Below are positions 17,538-24,695 of a DNA stretch of 64,000 nucleotides, in pieces. The stretch comes from Verrucomicrobiota bacterium (lineage in GTDB: Bacteria > Verrucomicrobiota > Kiritimatiellia > RFP12 > UBA1067): positions 62,001-126,000 of the forward strand of contig JAHFSX010000011.1 of the NCBI GenBank assembly GCA_023269675.1, given 5' to 3'. Each line of letters starts with the position of its first letter. The first letter of the stretch is position 1. The notes under the pieces were generated by a model, which did not search any database, had not been told where the DNA came from, and saw only the letters and a program-made list of their open reading frames with translations. Made by a program: the position numbers and the translations under genes.

Positions 17538-18932
17538 ATGGCCAAACTATTCATCCAACAACCTGAAGGCGACCAGCTGCTGACCGAACTCGACGGTTCG
17601 CAGTCCTACCTGATCGGCAGAAACGACGACTGCACCATCTGCATTCCCGACGACTCCATCTCGGGGCGCCACGCGCAACTCACCCCGACCGAACAGGGCT
17701 GGCTGCTCGAGGACCTCGGCAGCTCGAACGGCACCAGCGTCAACGGCCAGACGGTCAGCCAGGCCGTGCTCGCGAGCGGCGCGCAGATCCTGCTCGGCGA
17801 GCAGATCGTGCTCCTCTTCAAGGACGAGCCCGCGGCGGAGGCTCCCGCCCCCGAAGCCGCCCCCGCGGCCGAGCCCGAGAAGGCCGGCGACAAGAAGCCC
17901 AAGCAGAACCTCAAGGTGCAGGGCGCGTCCGAGGAGGACATCCGGCTGGTCAAAGCCATGTCCGTCCGCTCGGACAAGATCCGCGCCGAGGTCGCCAAGG
18001 TCATCATCGGCCAGGTCGACGTCATCGACCAGGTCATGATGGTCATCATCGCCGGCGGCCACGGCCTGCTGGTCGGCCTGCCCGGCATGGCCAAAACCAC
18101 CCTGTGCTCCACCATCGCCAAGGTGCTGGACATGGAGTTCAAGCGCGTGCAGTTCACGCCCGACCTGATGCCCACCGACATCACGGGCACGGAAATCCTC
18201 GAGCACGACCCGGTGACCGACAAGAAGAGCTTCCGCTTCATCAAGGGCCCGATCTTCACCAACATGCTGCTCGCGGACGAAATCAACCGCACGCCGCCCA
18301 AGACCCAGGCCTCGCTGCTCGAAGCCATGCAGGAGAAGTGCGTCACGGTCGGCAACCAGACCTACAAGCTCGAGCCGCCCTTCTTCGTGCTCGCCACGCA
18401 GAACCCCATCGAACAGGAAGGCACCTATCCCCTGCCGGAAGCCCAGCAGGACCGCTTCATGTTCAACCTCTGGGTGGACTACCCGAAAGAGGACGAGGAG
18501 GAGACCGTGGTCAAGGCGACCACCGTCTCCAAGAGCGAGACGCCCCAGAAGGTCATCTCCAAGGAGGAGCTGCTCCAGCTGCAGGCCGTGGTCCGCAAGA
18601 TCCCCGTCTCCGACCACGTCATCAAGTACGCCGTGCGCCTGGTGCGCTCCACGCGCCCGCATGACGAGAAGAGCCCGGACTTCATCAAGAAGTACGTCTC
18701 CAACGGCGCCGGCCCGCGCGCCGGCCAGTTCCTGGTGCTCGCCGCCAAGGCCCGCGCCGTGCTGGAGGGCCGCATCCACGTGAGCTGCGCCGACGTGGTC
18801 AAGGCCGCGGTGCCCGTGCTGCGCCACCGCATCCTCGTGAACTTCGCGGCCGACTCGGAGGGCATCACCACCACCGACCTCGTCGCGCGCCTGATCAAGA
18901 CCGTCGAGCAGCCCGACGACAAGGACTATTGA
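17538..18932 (+). CDS. FHA-domain / MoxR-type AAA+ ATPase fusion
   Basis: 464 residues. Residues 1-95 are a forkhead-associated domain with the phosphothreonine-binding set GR (27-28), S40/H45, SSNGT (62-66) and NG (69-70). An Ala/Pro/Glu linker (about 97-130) leads to a MoxR AAA+ ATPase: Walker A GLPGMAKT at 180-187, Walker B LLADE at 244-248, sensor 1 ATQNP at 286-290, and the lid domain from about 340. MoxR proteins are chaperone-like ATPases acting with vWA proteins; most are about 320-340 residues and lack an FHA domain. The fusion suggests that docking to phosphorylated partners is built into the ATPase. It is the last gene of the operon, followed by a heptamer array and an intrinsic terminator. 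Confidence 0.93.
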   Translation: MAKLFIQQPEGDQLLTELDGSQSYLIGRNDDCTICIPDDSISGRHAQLTPTEQGWLLEDLGSSNGTSVNGQTVSQAVLASGAQILLGEQIVLLFKDEPAAEAPAPEAAPAAEPEKAGDKKPKQNLKVQGASEEDIRLVKAMSVRSDKIRAEVAKVIIGQVDVIDQVMMVIIAGGHGLLVGLPGMAKTTLCSTIAKVLDMEFKRVQFTPDLMPTDITGTEILEHDPVTDKKSFRFIKGPIFTNMLLADEINRTPPKTQASLLEAMQEKCVTVGNQTYKLEPPFFVLATQNPIEQEGTYPLPEAQQDRFMFNLWVDYPKEDEEETVVKATTVSKSETPQKVISKEELLQLQAVVRKIPVSDHVIKYAVRLVRSTRPHDEKSPDFIKKYVSNGAGPRAGQFLVLAAKARAVLEGRIHVSCADVVKAAVPVLRHRILVNFAADSEGITTTDLVARLIKTVEQPDDKDY

Positions 18933-18945
18933 GCCGGAGAGCGTT

Positions 18946-18987
18946 GAACGCTCAACGCTGAACTCCCAACGCTCAACGCCAAACTCC
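18946..18987 (+). repeat. heptamer tandem repeat, 6 units (CAACGCT type)
   Basis: Six consecutive units read GAACGCT, CAACGCT, GAACTCC, CAACGCT, CAACGCC, AAACTCC. The array lies 13 bp after the MoxR stop and directly before the terminator, so unlike the others it does not precede a start codon. Confidence 0.8.
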
Positions 18988-18989
18988 AG

Positions 18990-19024
18990 CAGAGCCCCCG
19001 GAACACTCCGGGGGCTCTTTTTTT
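18990..19024 (+). terminator. intrinsic terminator of the MoxR operon
   Basis: AGAGCCCCCGGA and TCCGGGGGCTCT form a 12-bp stem around a very short ACAC-type loop, followed by a run of Ts. It ends the 17-kb plus-strand operon. Confidence 0.93.
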
Positions 19025-19298
19025 CACGTGCGCGTGAGCCGCTCCGCGTTGGCTATTGGCCTGCGACACGCAGATGCAAAGAAGACAAAAAAAGGACGGC
19101 CCGCTTGCGCAGACCGTCCAAGAGAAGACCGGTAAGCCCGCCACCCGGCGTGCCTTAGAGAGCGGTGGAAAAGGTTAACTCCATTGGTAACTCCGCTCTC
19201 CGCCCGGCCTAAGATTGCTATCACGAACACCGTCCATTATCCAAATGGACGTGAGCGGCGGATGTATTCCCTGTTCGGAATGGATGAAATAATTCCGC
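19025..19298. other. intergenic region between convergent operons
   Basis: Besides the minus-strand terminator at 19087-19119, it holds a small hairpin GTCCATT-ATCCA-AATGGAC (19232-19250) and two AACTCC words near 19176-19198. Short open frames here lack ribosome binding sites and were not called. Confidence 0.5.
19087..19119 (-). terminator. intrinsic terminator of the TonB operon
   Basis: On the minus strand an 11-bp stem (GGACGGTCTGC with GCGGGCCGTCC, including two G-U pairs) is capped by a GCAA tetraloop and followed by TTTTTTT. It lies about 180 bp beyond the TPR gene stop, facing the plus-strand terminator at 18990-19024. Confidence 0.9.
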
Positions 19299-20666
19299 CT
19301 ATCCGTTCCGCAACCGCGCCGCACGTTCCACTTGCTCAATATAGCGCTGAACGTCATCGCGCGGCTTCAACTCCTGCGCACGTTTGAGCAGCGGCAGCGC
19401 CTCCTGATACTTGCCGTTCTTGACGAGAAGCTGCCCGTGCCGAAGACGCGCGTCGCCCTCGACCTTTTCGATGCCCTCGGCGCGCTCGAAGTAGAAAACC
19501 GCCCGCTCGGCGTTCGCCGTCGCATGATACTGGCCGAGCAGGATCAAGGCTTCGCCGTCCAGCGGGTCGAGCTTGACGATCTCTTCGAGGATCTTCGCCT
19601 GCCCGTCGCCCGCCTCGTTGTGCGCGGCGGCTAAGCGCGCCTCGAGTTTAAGCATGCGTTTGCGCACGTCGTCACTCAGCCCGGTCCCTGCGCGCGCCGC
19701 GATTTTACTGAGCAGTCCGGAGGCGGCCGGATAAGCCGCGCGGCTGATGAGCACCTCCGCATTGCGGAGCTGGCGAGGGATGTCGGGCGTTTTCTCGCGG
19801 GCCATGGCGCGGCCGTAAGCATCGGCCGCCTGGTCGGCATAGCCCTCGTTGACGTAGATGTCGCCCAGCGTGTGCAGCGCGGCGACAGGGGTCTTGCCGG
19901 TCAGGTCGAGCAGTTCGTAGATCTCGGCGGCCTTCATCGGCTGTTTCAGCCCGAGATAGGCGTTCGCCTGCAGGAGCAGGTAGTCCGGCTTGTCGGGTTC
20001 TTTTCTCAGCATCTCGTCGCACATCGCGATGGCTTCGCCGTACTTCTGCTGTTTGAACAGGGTGCGACAGAGGCCCATCTTCCAGTCCAGCGTCTTGGGC
20101 TGCAGCATGACCGCCAGCCGGTAGGCGCTTTCGGCGGAGATGTACTGCTCCGTCATCGTATAGGCGTAGGCGATCAGACCGTACGTCATCCCGTCATTCA
20201 CTCCGAGCTCCACGGCTTTGGTCAACGGCTCTAACGCGGCTTCGAAATCATTCAGCCGGATCAGGATCAGGCCTTGGTTCTTGTAGGCGCGCTGGAAGCT
20301 CGAGAACTTCGCGATGGCTGCGGCATAACACGACAGAGCGTTCGTCAACCGGTCTTCCTGGAAATGGATGTTGGCGAGGGTAAAGTCAAACACCGCGCTT
20401 GAGGCGGCGTTCGTACTCTTCTCGAGGAGCGCGAGGGCTTTGGCGGTACTTCCGCGCTCGCCCATCAGTTTCATCACCTTTTCCATCACCTCTTTCTCGA
20501 CGACCGTCACGCGCGGCTCGACCTCGGTGCGAACCCCATATGACCCCATAAACGATTTTTGGAAAGCAGGCTCGCGCCAGAAGGTCTCGGGGTTTTGGAT
20601 CAGCTCGTCCGCTTGAGCGCAGGCGGCGGCGAGCGTTGCGGTCAGTGTCAGGCAGGTCAGTCTCAT
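19299..20666 (-). CDS. periplasmic TPR protein of the TonB2-like system
   Basis: 455 residues; GGAGAAAACC precedes the ATG at 20666. Signal peptide at 1-19 (LTLTATLAAACAQA). At least eight TPR-like helix pairs run from about residue 70 to the end, e.g. AVFDFTLANIHFQEDRLTNALSCYAAAI and EALILLGQYHATANAERAVFYFERA. TPR proteins occur at the end of TonB2/DUF3450 operons in gammaproteobacteria, where they are thought to assist the TonB complex in the periplasm. It is the last gene of the operon, 10 bp after tonB. Confidence 0.8.
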   Translation of the reverse strand: MRLTCLTLTATLAAACAQADELIQNPETFWREPAFQKSFMGSYGVRTEVEPRVTVVEKEVMEKVMKLMGERGSTAKALALLEKSTNAASSAVFDFTLANIHFQEDRLTNALSCYAAAIAKFSSFQRAYKNQGLILIRLNDFEAALEPLTKAVELGVNDGMTYGLIAYAYTMTEQYISAESAYRLAVMLQPKTLDWKMGLCRTLFKQQKYGEAIAMCDEMLRKEPDKPDYLLLQANAYLGLKQPMKAAEIYELLDLTGKTPVAALHTLGDIYVNEGYADQAADAYGRAMAREKTPDIPRQLRNAEVLISRAAYPAASGLLSKIAARAGTGLSDDVRKRMLKLEARLAAAHNEAGDGQAKILEEIVKLDPLDGEALILLGQYHATANAERAVFYFERAEGIEKVEGDARLRHGQLLVKNGKYQEALPLLKRAQELKPRDDVQRYIEQVERAARLRNG

Positions 20667-20676
20667 GGTTTTCTCC

Positions 20677-21366
20677 TTAGAGTGCGAACGTGATCGGCAC
20701 GCGCATGCGGAAGGGCACGGGCTGGCCGTTTTTCTTGCCGGCCTCGAAACGCCAGCGTTTGATGGCCGTCAGCGCGGACGCGTCGAATGCGGGGTTGTCG
20801 GATTTCTGGACTTTGGGCTCCGTCACGCGGCCGTCCTTGTCCACGATGAAAAGAACGTGGACGGTGCCTTGGATTTTCTTCCTCTTCATCTCGGGCGGAT
20901 ACTGCGGCGCGGGCTGCATGATCACGCGGGGCGCCTGGTCGAGGTCGGCCAGCGAAAAGATGTCCTCGCTGGTCTGCGCGGCGGTTTCGGCTGAACCGGC
21001 GACTGCGAGCTTGACCGCGAAATCGCCGCCCGCGCCGTCGCCCGCGCCCGGGTTGAGCGCCAGCTCCAGCTGCGCGAGGTCGAGCGGCGGCGCGGTCTCG
21101 GTCAGTTCCGGCGGCGGAGCCTCTTCGGGCGGGGGCTCCTCCTTTTTCTCCTCGACGACCGGGGGCGGCGGCGGAGCCTCCACCGCGTCGACACTCACGA
21201 GCTCAAGGTCAGTCTTTTTTTCCTGATGGCCGATGTCCTGCAGGACGGGCAGCAGCAGGAACAGCCCGACCGTCAGCGCCGCGCCCGCGACCAGCGTGCC
21301 GCCGGAGGCGAGGAAACGTCCGGGCAGGCCGCCGCCGGACCGGTTGGTGTGGCCGGACCGCATCAT
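20677..21366 (-). CDS. tonB: TonB-family energy transducer
   Basis: 229 residues. One N-terminal membrane helix (about 23-43, LVAGAALTVGLFLLLPVL), then a Pro/Glu-rich periplasmic spacer (EAPPPPPVVEEKKEEPPPEE, about 63-85), then a C-terminal TonB domain (about 145-229). The latter carries the family pattern APQYPPEMKRKKIQGTV followed by V-DKDGRV-EPKV and FDASALTAIKRWRFE. It links the ExbB/ExbD proton channel to the outer-membrane receptor encoded upstream. The start overlaps the exbD stop by four bases. Confidence 0.93.
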   Translation of the reverse strand: MMRSGHTNRSGGGLPGRFLASGGTLVAGAALTVGLFLLLPVLQDIGHQEKKTDLELVSVDAVEAPPPPPVVEEKKEEPPPEEAPPPELTETAPPLDLAQLELALNPGAGDGAGGDFAVKLAVAGSAETAAQTSEDIFSLADLDQAPRVIMQPAPQYPPEMKRKKIQGTVHVLFIVDKDGRVTEPKVQKSDNPAFDASALTAIKRWRFEAGKKNGQPVPFRMRVPITFAL

Positions 21367-21782
21367 GTTCCGGAGGCCTCCTTGCGTGTGGCCAGGCTCA
21401 CCTTTTGCGCGCCGCCCAATTTGGCCTCGTCGATCACTCGGACCAGCAGCCCGGACGGGACCGTTTGATCGGCCTGGATGATCACCGGGATCTGCTCCTT
21501 CTCCAGCATGCGCTTGACGACGGCTTGAACGCCGCCGACACCGACCTCCTGTCCCCCGTAGACCACTGCGCCCTTGGCGGTGATGGCCAGCAACACGCTG
21601 CTCTTCTCGAGGCTGACAGACGATGCGGCCTGCGGCTTGTCCACTTCCACGCCGGTCTCATCGACGAACGTGGTCGTGACAATGAAGAAGATCAACAGGA
21701 TGAACACGCAGTCGATCAGCGGCGACATGTCGATGCCGGCTGAATCCCCGTCATCGCTCCCTGAATTTCTGAATCTGCTCAT
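21363..21782 (-). CDS. exbD: ExbD/TolR-family biopolymer transport protein
   Basis: 139 residues with a single N-terminal membrane helix (about 20-42). It contains DMSPLIDCVFILLIFF; Asp24 corresponds to the channel aspartate of E. coli ExbD (Asp25). The periplasmic part ends with the usual IQADQTVPSGLLVRVIDEAK strand-helix. It pairs with the ExbB encoded 24 bp upstream to form the proton-driven stator for TonB. Confidence 0.93.
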   Translation of the reverse strand: MSRFRNSGSDDGDSAGIDMSPLIDCVFILLIFFIVTTTFVDETGVEVDKPQAASSVSLEKSSVLLAITAKGAVVYGGQEVGVGGVQAVVKRMLEKEQIPVIIQADQTVPSGLLVRVIDEAKLGGAQKVSLATRKEASGT

Positions 21783-21806
21783 AAGCCTCCGAACTCTGTT
21801 TCACCA

Positions 21807-22466
21807 TCACGCCGTCTCGGCCCGACGCTTTTGGAACTCGCGCATGCACAACGTCTCGACATGCGTCACGACTTTTTCGTACCGCTGGTGTTGCCGGATC
21901 AGGAAAAACTGGATAAACACACCCGTGAGAGCGAGGACCAGTCCCGCTTCTGTCGTGATGAGCGCCTCCGAGATCCCCTTGGAGATGATCCCCATGGTTT
22001 TCTCGCCTCCGCCGCCCATGGCCAATCCGTTGAACGTGACCAGCATGCCCGTAACCGTGCCCAAGAGCCCCAGCAGCGGTGCGGCCGCCACGCAGACCTT
22101 CATAACCTGCAGGTTACGCGTGAAGGGGCCGATCGTCACCGATTGGAAAAGCGCGAAGTACGATTCCATCTCGTGGAGGGTCTCACACCGCATGGCCTCG
22201 GAAATCAGCCGCTGGACCGGTCCCCGGGGCGTGTCGGGATGCTGCTGCCACTTGCGCCAGGCCCGCTGCGGCGATTTGCGTGCGCCGAGCAGCACGAGCT
22301 GAAGCATCGTGCCGAGGCCGAGAGGATACATGATGAGCCCCGTCAGCGCCAACGGCACCATCGCCCAACCGCCTGAAACCCAGACCGGCCACGCCTGTTC
22401 GAACCCCGGCCTGACCAGCGCCGGCAGGTGATTCTCCATTAAGATCTTGATGGTCTCGACTGTCAT
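21807..22466 (-). CDS. exbB: MotA/TolQ/ExbB proton channel protein
   Basis: 219 residues, the usual length for a compact ExbB. Three membrane helices can be seen at about 28-60, 120-150 (VCVAAAPLLGLLGTVTGMLVTF) and 160-190 (ISEALITTEAGLVLALTGVFIQFFLI). The conserved core APLLGLLGTVTGM and GISEALITTEAGL is intact. It is the second ExbB-type gene of the operon; the other (22489-23880) carries a long extracytoplasmic extension. Confidence 0.93.
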   Translation of the reverse strand: MTVETIKILMENHLPALVRPGFEQAWPVWVSGGWAMVPLALTGLIMYPLGLGTMLQLVLLGARKSPQRAWRKWQQHPDTPRGPVQRLISEAMRCETLHEMESYFALFQSVTIGPFTRNLQVMKVCVAAAPLLGLLGTVTGMLVTFNGLAMGGGGEKTMGIISKGISEALITTEAGLVLALTGVFIQFFLIRQHQRYEKVVTHVETLCMREFQKRRAETA

Positions 22467-22488
22467 AGGGTGCCCGTTGTTTCCGAGA

Positions 22489-23880
22489 TCAGACCTTGCC
22501 GACCTCGCACATGAATTTGACCGCGATCTGCTCCATCTTGTCCGCCAGCCCCTTGGCTTTGCGCGACAGGAACGCGTGCATCAGCACGCAGGGGATCGCC
22601 ACGTACAGGCCGTACTCCGTCGTGATGAGCGCCTCGGAAATGCCCGACGAGAGCATTTTGACGTCGCCGGACCCGAAGACCGTCATGAGGTTGAAGGTGG
22701 AGATGATGCCCGTGACCGTGCCGAGCAGGCCGAGCAGCGGCGCGCAGGCCGCCGCAACCGCCACGAACGGCAGGAACCGGTTGAGGCTGGCTTTCGCGTC
22801 CAACATCTTTTCGAACATCGCCTCCTCGATCAGCTCGCGCGGCTGGTCGAGCACCTCTGCGCCGGCACGCAGCATCCGTCCCGTCATCCCCCGCATCTGC
22901 CCGGTCAAGGTCAGGACCCGCGCGTTGTCTTTCGCGCGCAAGGCGCCGAGCAGTTCCGCCAAAATCTTGGCGCGCGGCAGACGCACAAACGCCAGCGAGA
23001 TCCACTTCAATATGACCACCAGCAGGGCACAGCTGAGCAGAAGCAGGATCGGCCACATCACCGCGCCGCCTTTCAGGAAGTGTTGCACCACGGTCTCCTT
23101 GATCGCCTCGATCTTGCGGGCATTGCCGAGAGAGGCGTCAAAGGGGATGAGGCCTTCATCTTTCACCACCGTGGTCTTCGTCATCGCCGAAAGCGCCGGA
23201 TCGGAACAGCTCTCCACGACCGGAATGAGCGAGCCCACGCGCTGATTGGCGATGCCCGCCAGCGTCCCGTCGTCCGAGGCGAAATAGGCGACCGGGCCCA
23301 GGAGCAGGTAACGGCCCTGCCTGACGATGCCGTCGTCGGCCGAGGCGCCCCCTTGAAACTTCAAGCCGCCCGACATCTCCTCGAGCCGCGCCATGCTCAC
23401 GAACATCAGGCGCAACTGCGAGTCGAAGGCCGAAAGGGGATCGTCAGACAGCTTTTCCTGGGCGCCCCGGGCGGCCTCGACGATCTCCTTGTAGTTCTCC
23501 AGTTCGGAGATATGTAGCCGCGTCTCAAAGTTGCGCGCATATTCGCCCAGCAGACTGGCGAGATAGTTGCGCTCGGTTTCCCGCGCTTTGATCTCGTTGC
23601 GCAGCGCCGCCATCTCCAGCGTGCTGCTGTCCGACTGCCGCTTGACGGCATCGTACTCGCGCCGCAGGTCGCTCAGCGACTGCTCCGCTCCGGACAGCGT
23701 TTGGGTCAACGGGATCTTCTCGTCCGCGATCCGCTTGCGCGCATCGGACAGCCGCACCGTTGATGCCGTCAGTCTCGACCGCATGACCCCTGCGGCACTT
23801 GCCGCACCATTCGTCGCCTCCTGGGCCATTGCGGCGAATGCCAGAACTCCAGCAAATCCAACCATGAACAGTGATTTCAT
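22489..23880 (-). CDS. TtpC-like ExbB with periplasmic coiled-coil N-domain
   Basis: 463 residues from the ATG at 23880, which has GGAG 7 bp upstream; an earlier in-frame ATG at 23919 lacks support. A signal peptide (1-20) is followed by a coiled coil (about 35-130, many Arg/Glu/Leu heptads) and a periplasmic domain up to about 265. The C-terminal 190 residues are a complete MotA/TolQ/ExbB domain (APLLGLLGTVTGIISTF and GISEALITTEYGL). This is the architecture of Vibrio TtpC, an essential fourth component of the TonB2 complex. It precedes exbB by 22 bp. Confidence 0.88.
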   Translation of the reverse strand: MKSLFMVGFAGVLAFAAMAQEATNGAASAAGVMRSRLTASTVRLSDARKRIADEKIPLTQTLSGAEQSLSDLRREYDAVKRQSDSSTLEMAALRNEIKARETERNYLASLLGEYARNFETRLHISELENYKEIVEAARGAQEKLSDDPLSAFDSQLRLMFVSMARLEEMSGGLKFQGGASADDGIVRQGRYLLLGPVAYFASDDGTLAGIANQRVGSLIPVVESCSDPALSAMTKTTVVKDEGLIPFDASLGNARKIEAIKETVVQHFLKGGAVMWPILLLLSCALLVVILKWISLAFVRLPRAKILAELLGALRAKDNARVLTLTGQMRGMTGRMLRAGAEVLDQPRELIEEAMFEKMLDAKASLNRFLPFVAVAAACAPLLGLLGTVTGIISTFNLMTVFGSGDVKMLSSGISEALITTEYGLYVAIPCVLMHAFLSRKAKGLADKMEQIAVKFMCEVGKV

Positions 23881-23915
23881 TCGTTTCTCCAGCATCGTTA
23901 ACCTCGTTAGCTCCC

Positions 23916-24671
23916 TCACTTCGCGCTGACGGGAAGCGGCACATAGGCGGCAGGCGCCTCACCGCGGTAGATGGCCAGCACGCGCGACACGGGACGGACC
24001 AGGTCGTTGTGCTCTTCCCATGTCCAGCCGTACTGCCCGACCAGCCCAGCACCCGCCACGCCGCTCTTTTCGTTCACGTAGTAAGCCTGTGAGAGTCCGA
24101 TGTAAAAAACCGAGACCTCCACTTTGCGGCCGTCTGCCAGCTTCCGCACCTCGCCCGAAACCGAGAGTTCGCGTGTCGCCTTGTTGAACTCGTTCAGCGT
24201 GCCCACCACATTCTGGTACCGCTCCGAAAGCGTCAGCCTGCACTCTTTCGGATTGGCCGGAATGCGCTGGGTCAGCGGCGCCACACGCAGACGGACCGGC
24301 TCGGGGGTCCTGGGGAGCATGGCCAGCGTGCGGAGCTCGAGCGGTTTGATGTCGTCCGCCAAGCTTTTGGTGCCCACTTTGACCAACTCGTTCAGCGACT
24401 TCAATTCCGTTGTCTTCGCCGCGGCTTCACCCATGTCCTTCTTCGTCTGGGCGATGCGCTCTTTGAGCGCGTCGGCCTCCCGCCGGATGAGATCGATCCG
24501 CTCCTGGATCAGCTCCCTGCCGACCCGCCAGTCCTGTTCCTCTTTCGTGACCAGCCGCTCAGTCTCCAGCCACTTCTCCAAACTCTGCTTAGCCGTTTCA
24601 AAATCCTCCTGGCCCCAGGCGGCACCCGCCGCAATGACCAGCATGACACCCATGACGTGTTTCATCTTCAT
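23916..24671 (-). CDS. DUF3450 periplasmic protein
   Basis: 251 residues. Signal peptide at 1-20 (VMLVIAAGAAWG). Residues 22-110 form a coiled coil rich in Glu, Lys and Arg. The second half has the DUF3450 pattern (ERYQNVVGTLNEFNKATRELSVSGE, then VSVFYIGLSQAYYVNEKSG and YGWTWEEHNDL). DUF3450 genes sit next to TtpC-like ExbB genes in TonB2 operons. The role is probably periplasmic coupling between receptor, TonB and the stator, but this is unproven. GAAAGGAAAG precedes the start. Confidence 0.88.
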   Translation of the reverse strand: MKMKHVMGVMLVIAAGAAWGQEDFETAKQSLEKWLETERLVTKEEQDWRVGRELIQERIDLIRREADALKERIAQTKKDMGEAAAKTTELKSLNELVKVGTKSLADDIKPLELRTLAMLPRTPEPVRLRVAPLTQRIPANPKECRLTLSERYQNVVGTLNEFNKATRELSVSGEVRKLADGRKVEVSVFYIGLSQAYYVNEKSGVAGAGLVGQYGWTWEEHNDLVRPVSRVLAIYRGEAPAAYVPLPVSAK

Positions 24672-24695
24672 TTCTTTCCTTTCAAAGCCGTCCCG

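Noticed and set aside
19120..19200. Possible riboswitch upstream of or within the convergent region
   Set aside because: The words AACTCC and the GC hairpin suggested structure, but the region lies after both operons and next to terminators. No conserved riboswitch core (cobalamin, TPP, c-di-GMP) was found.
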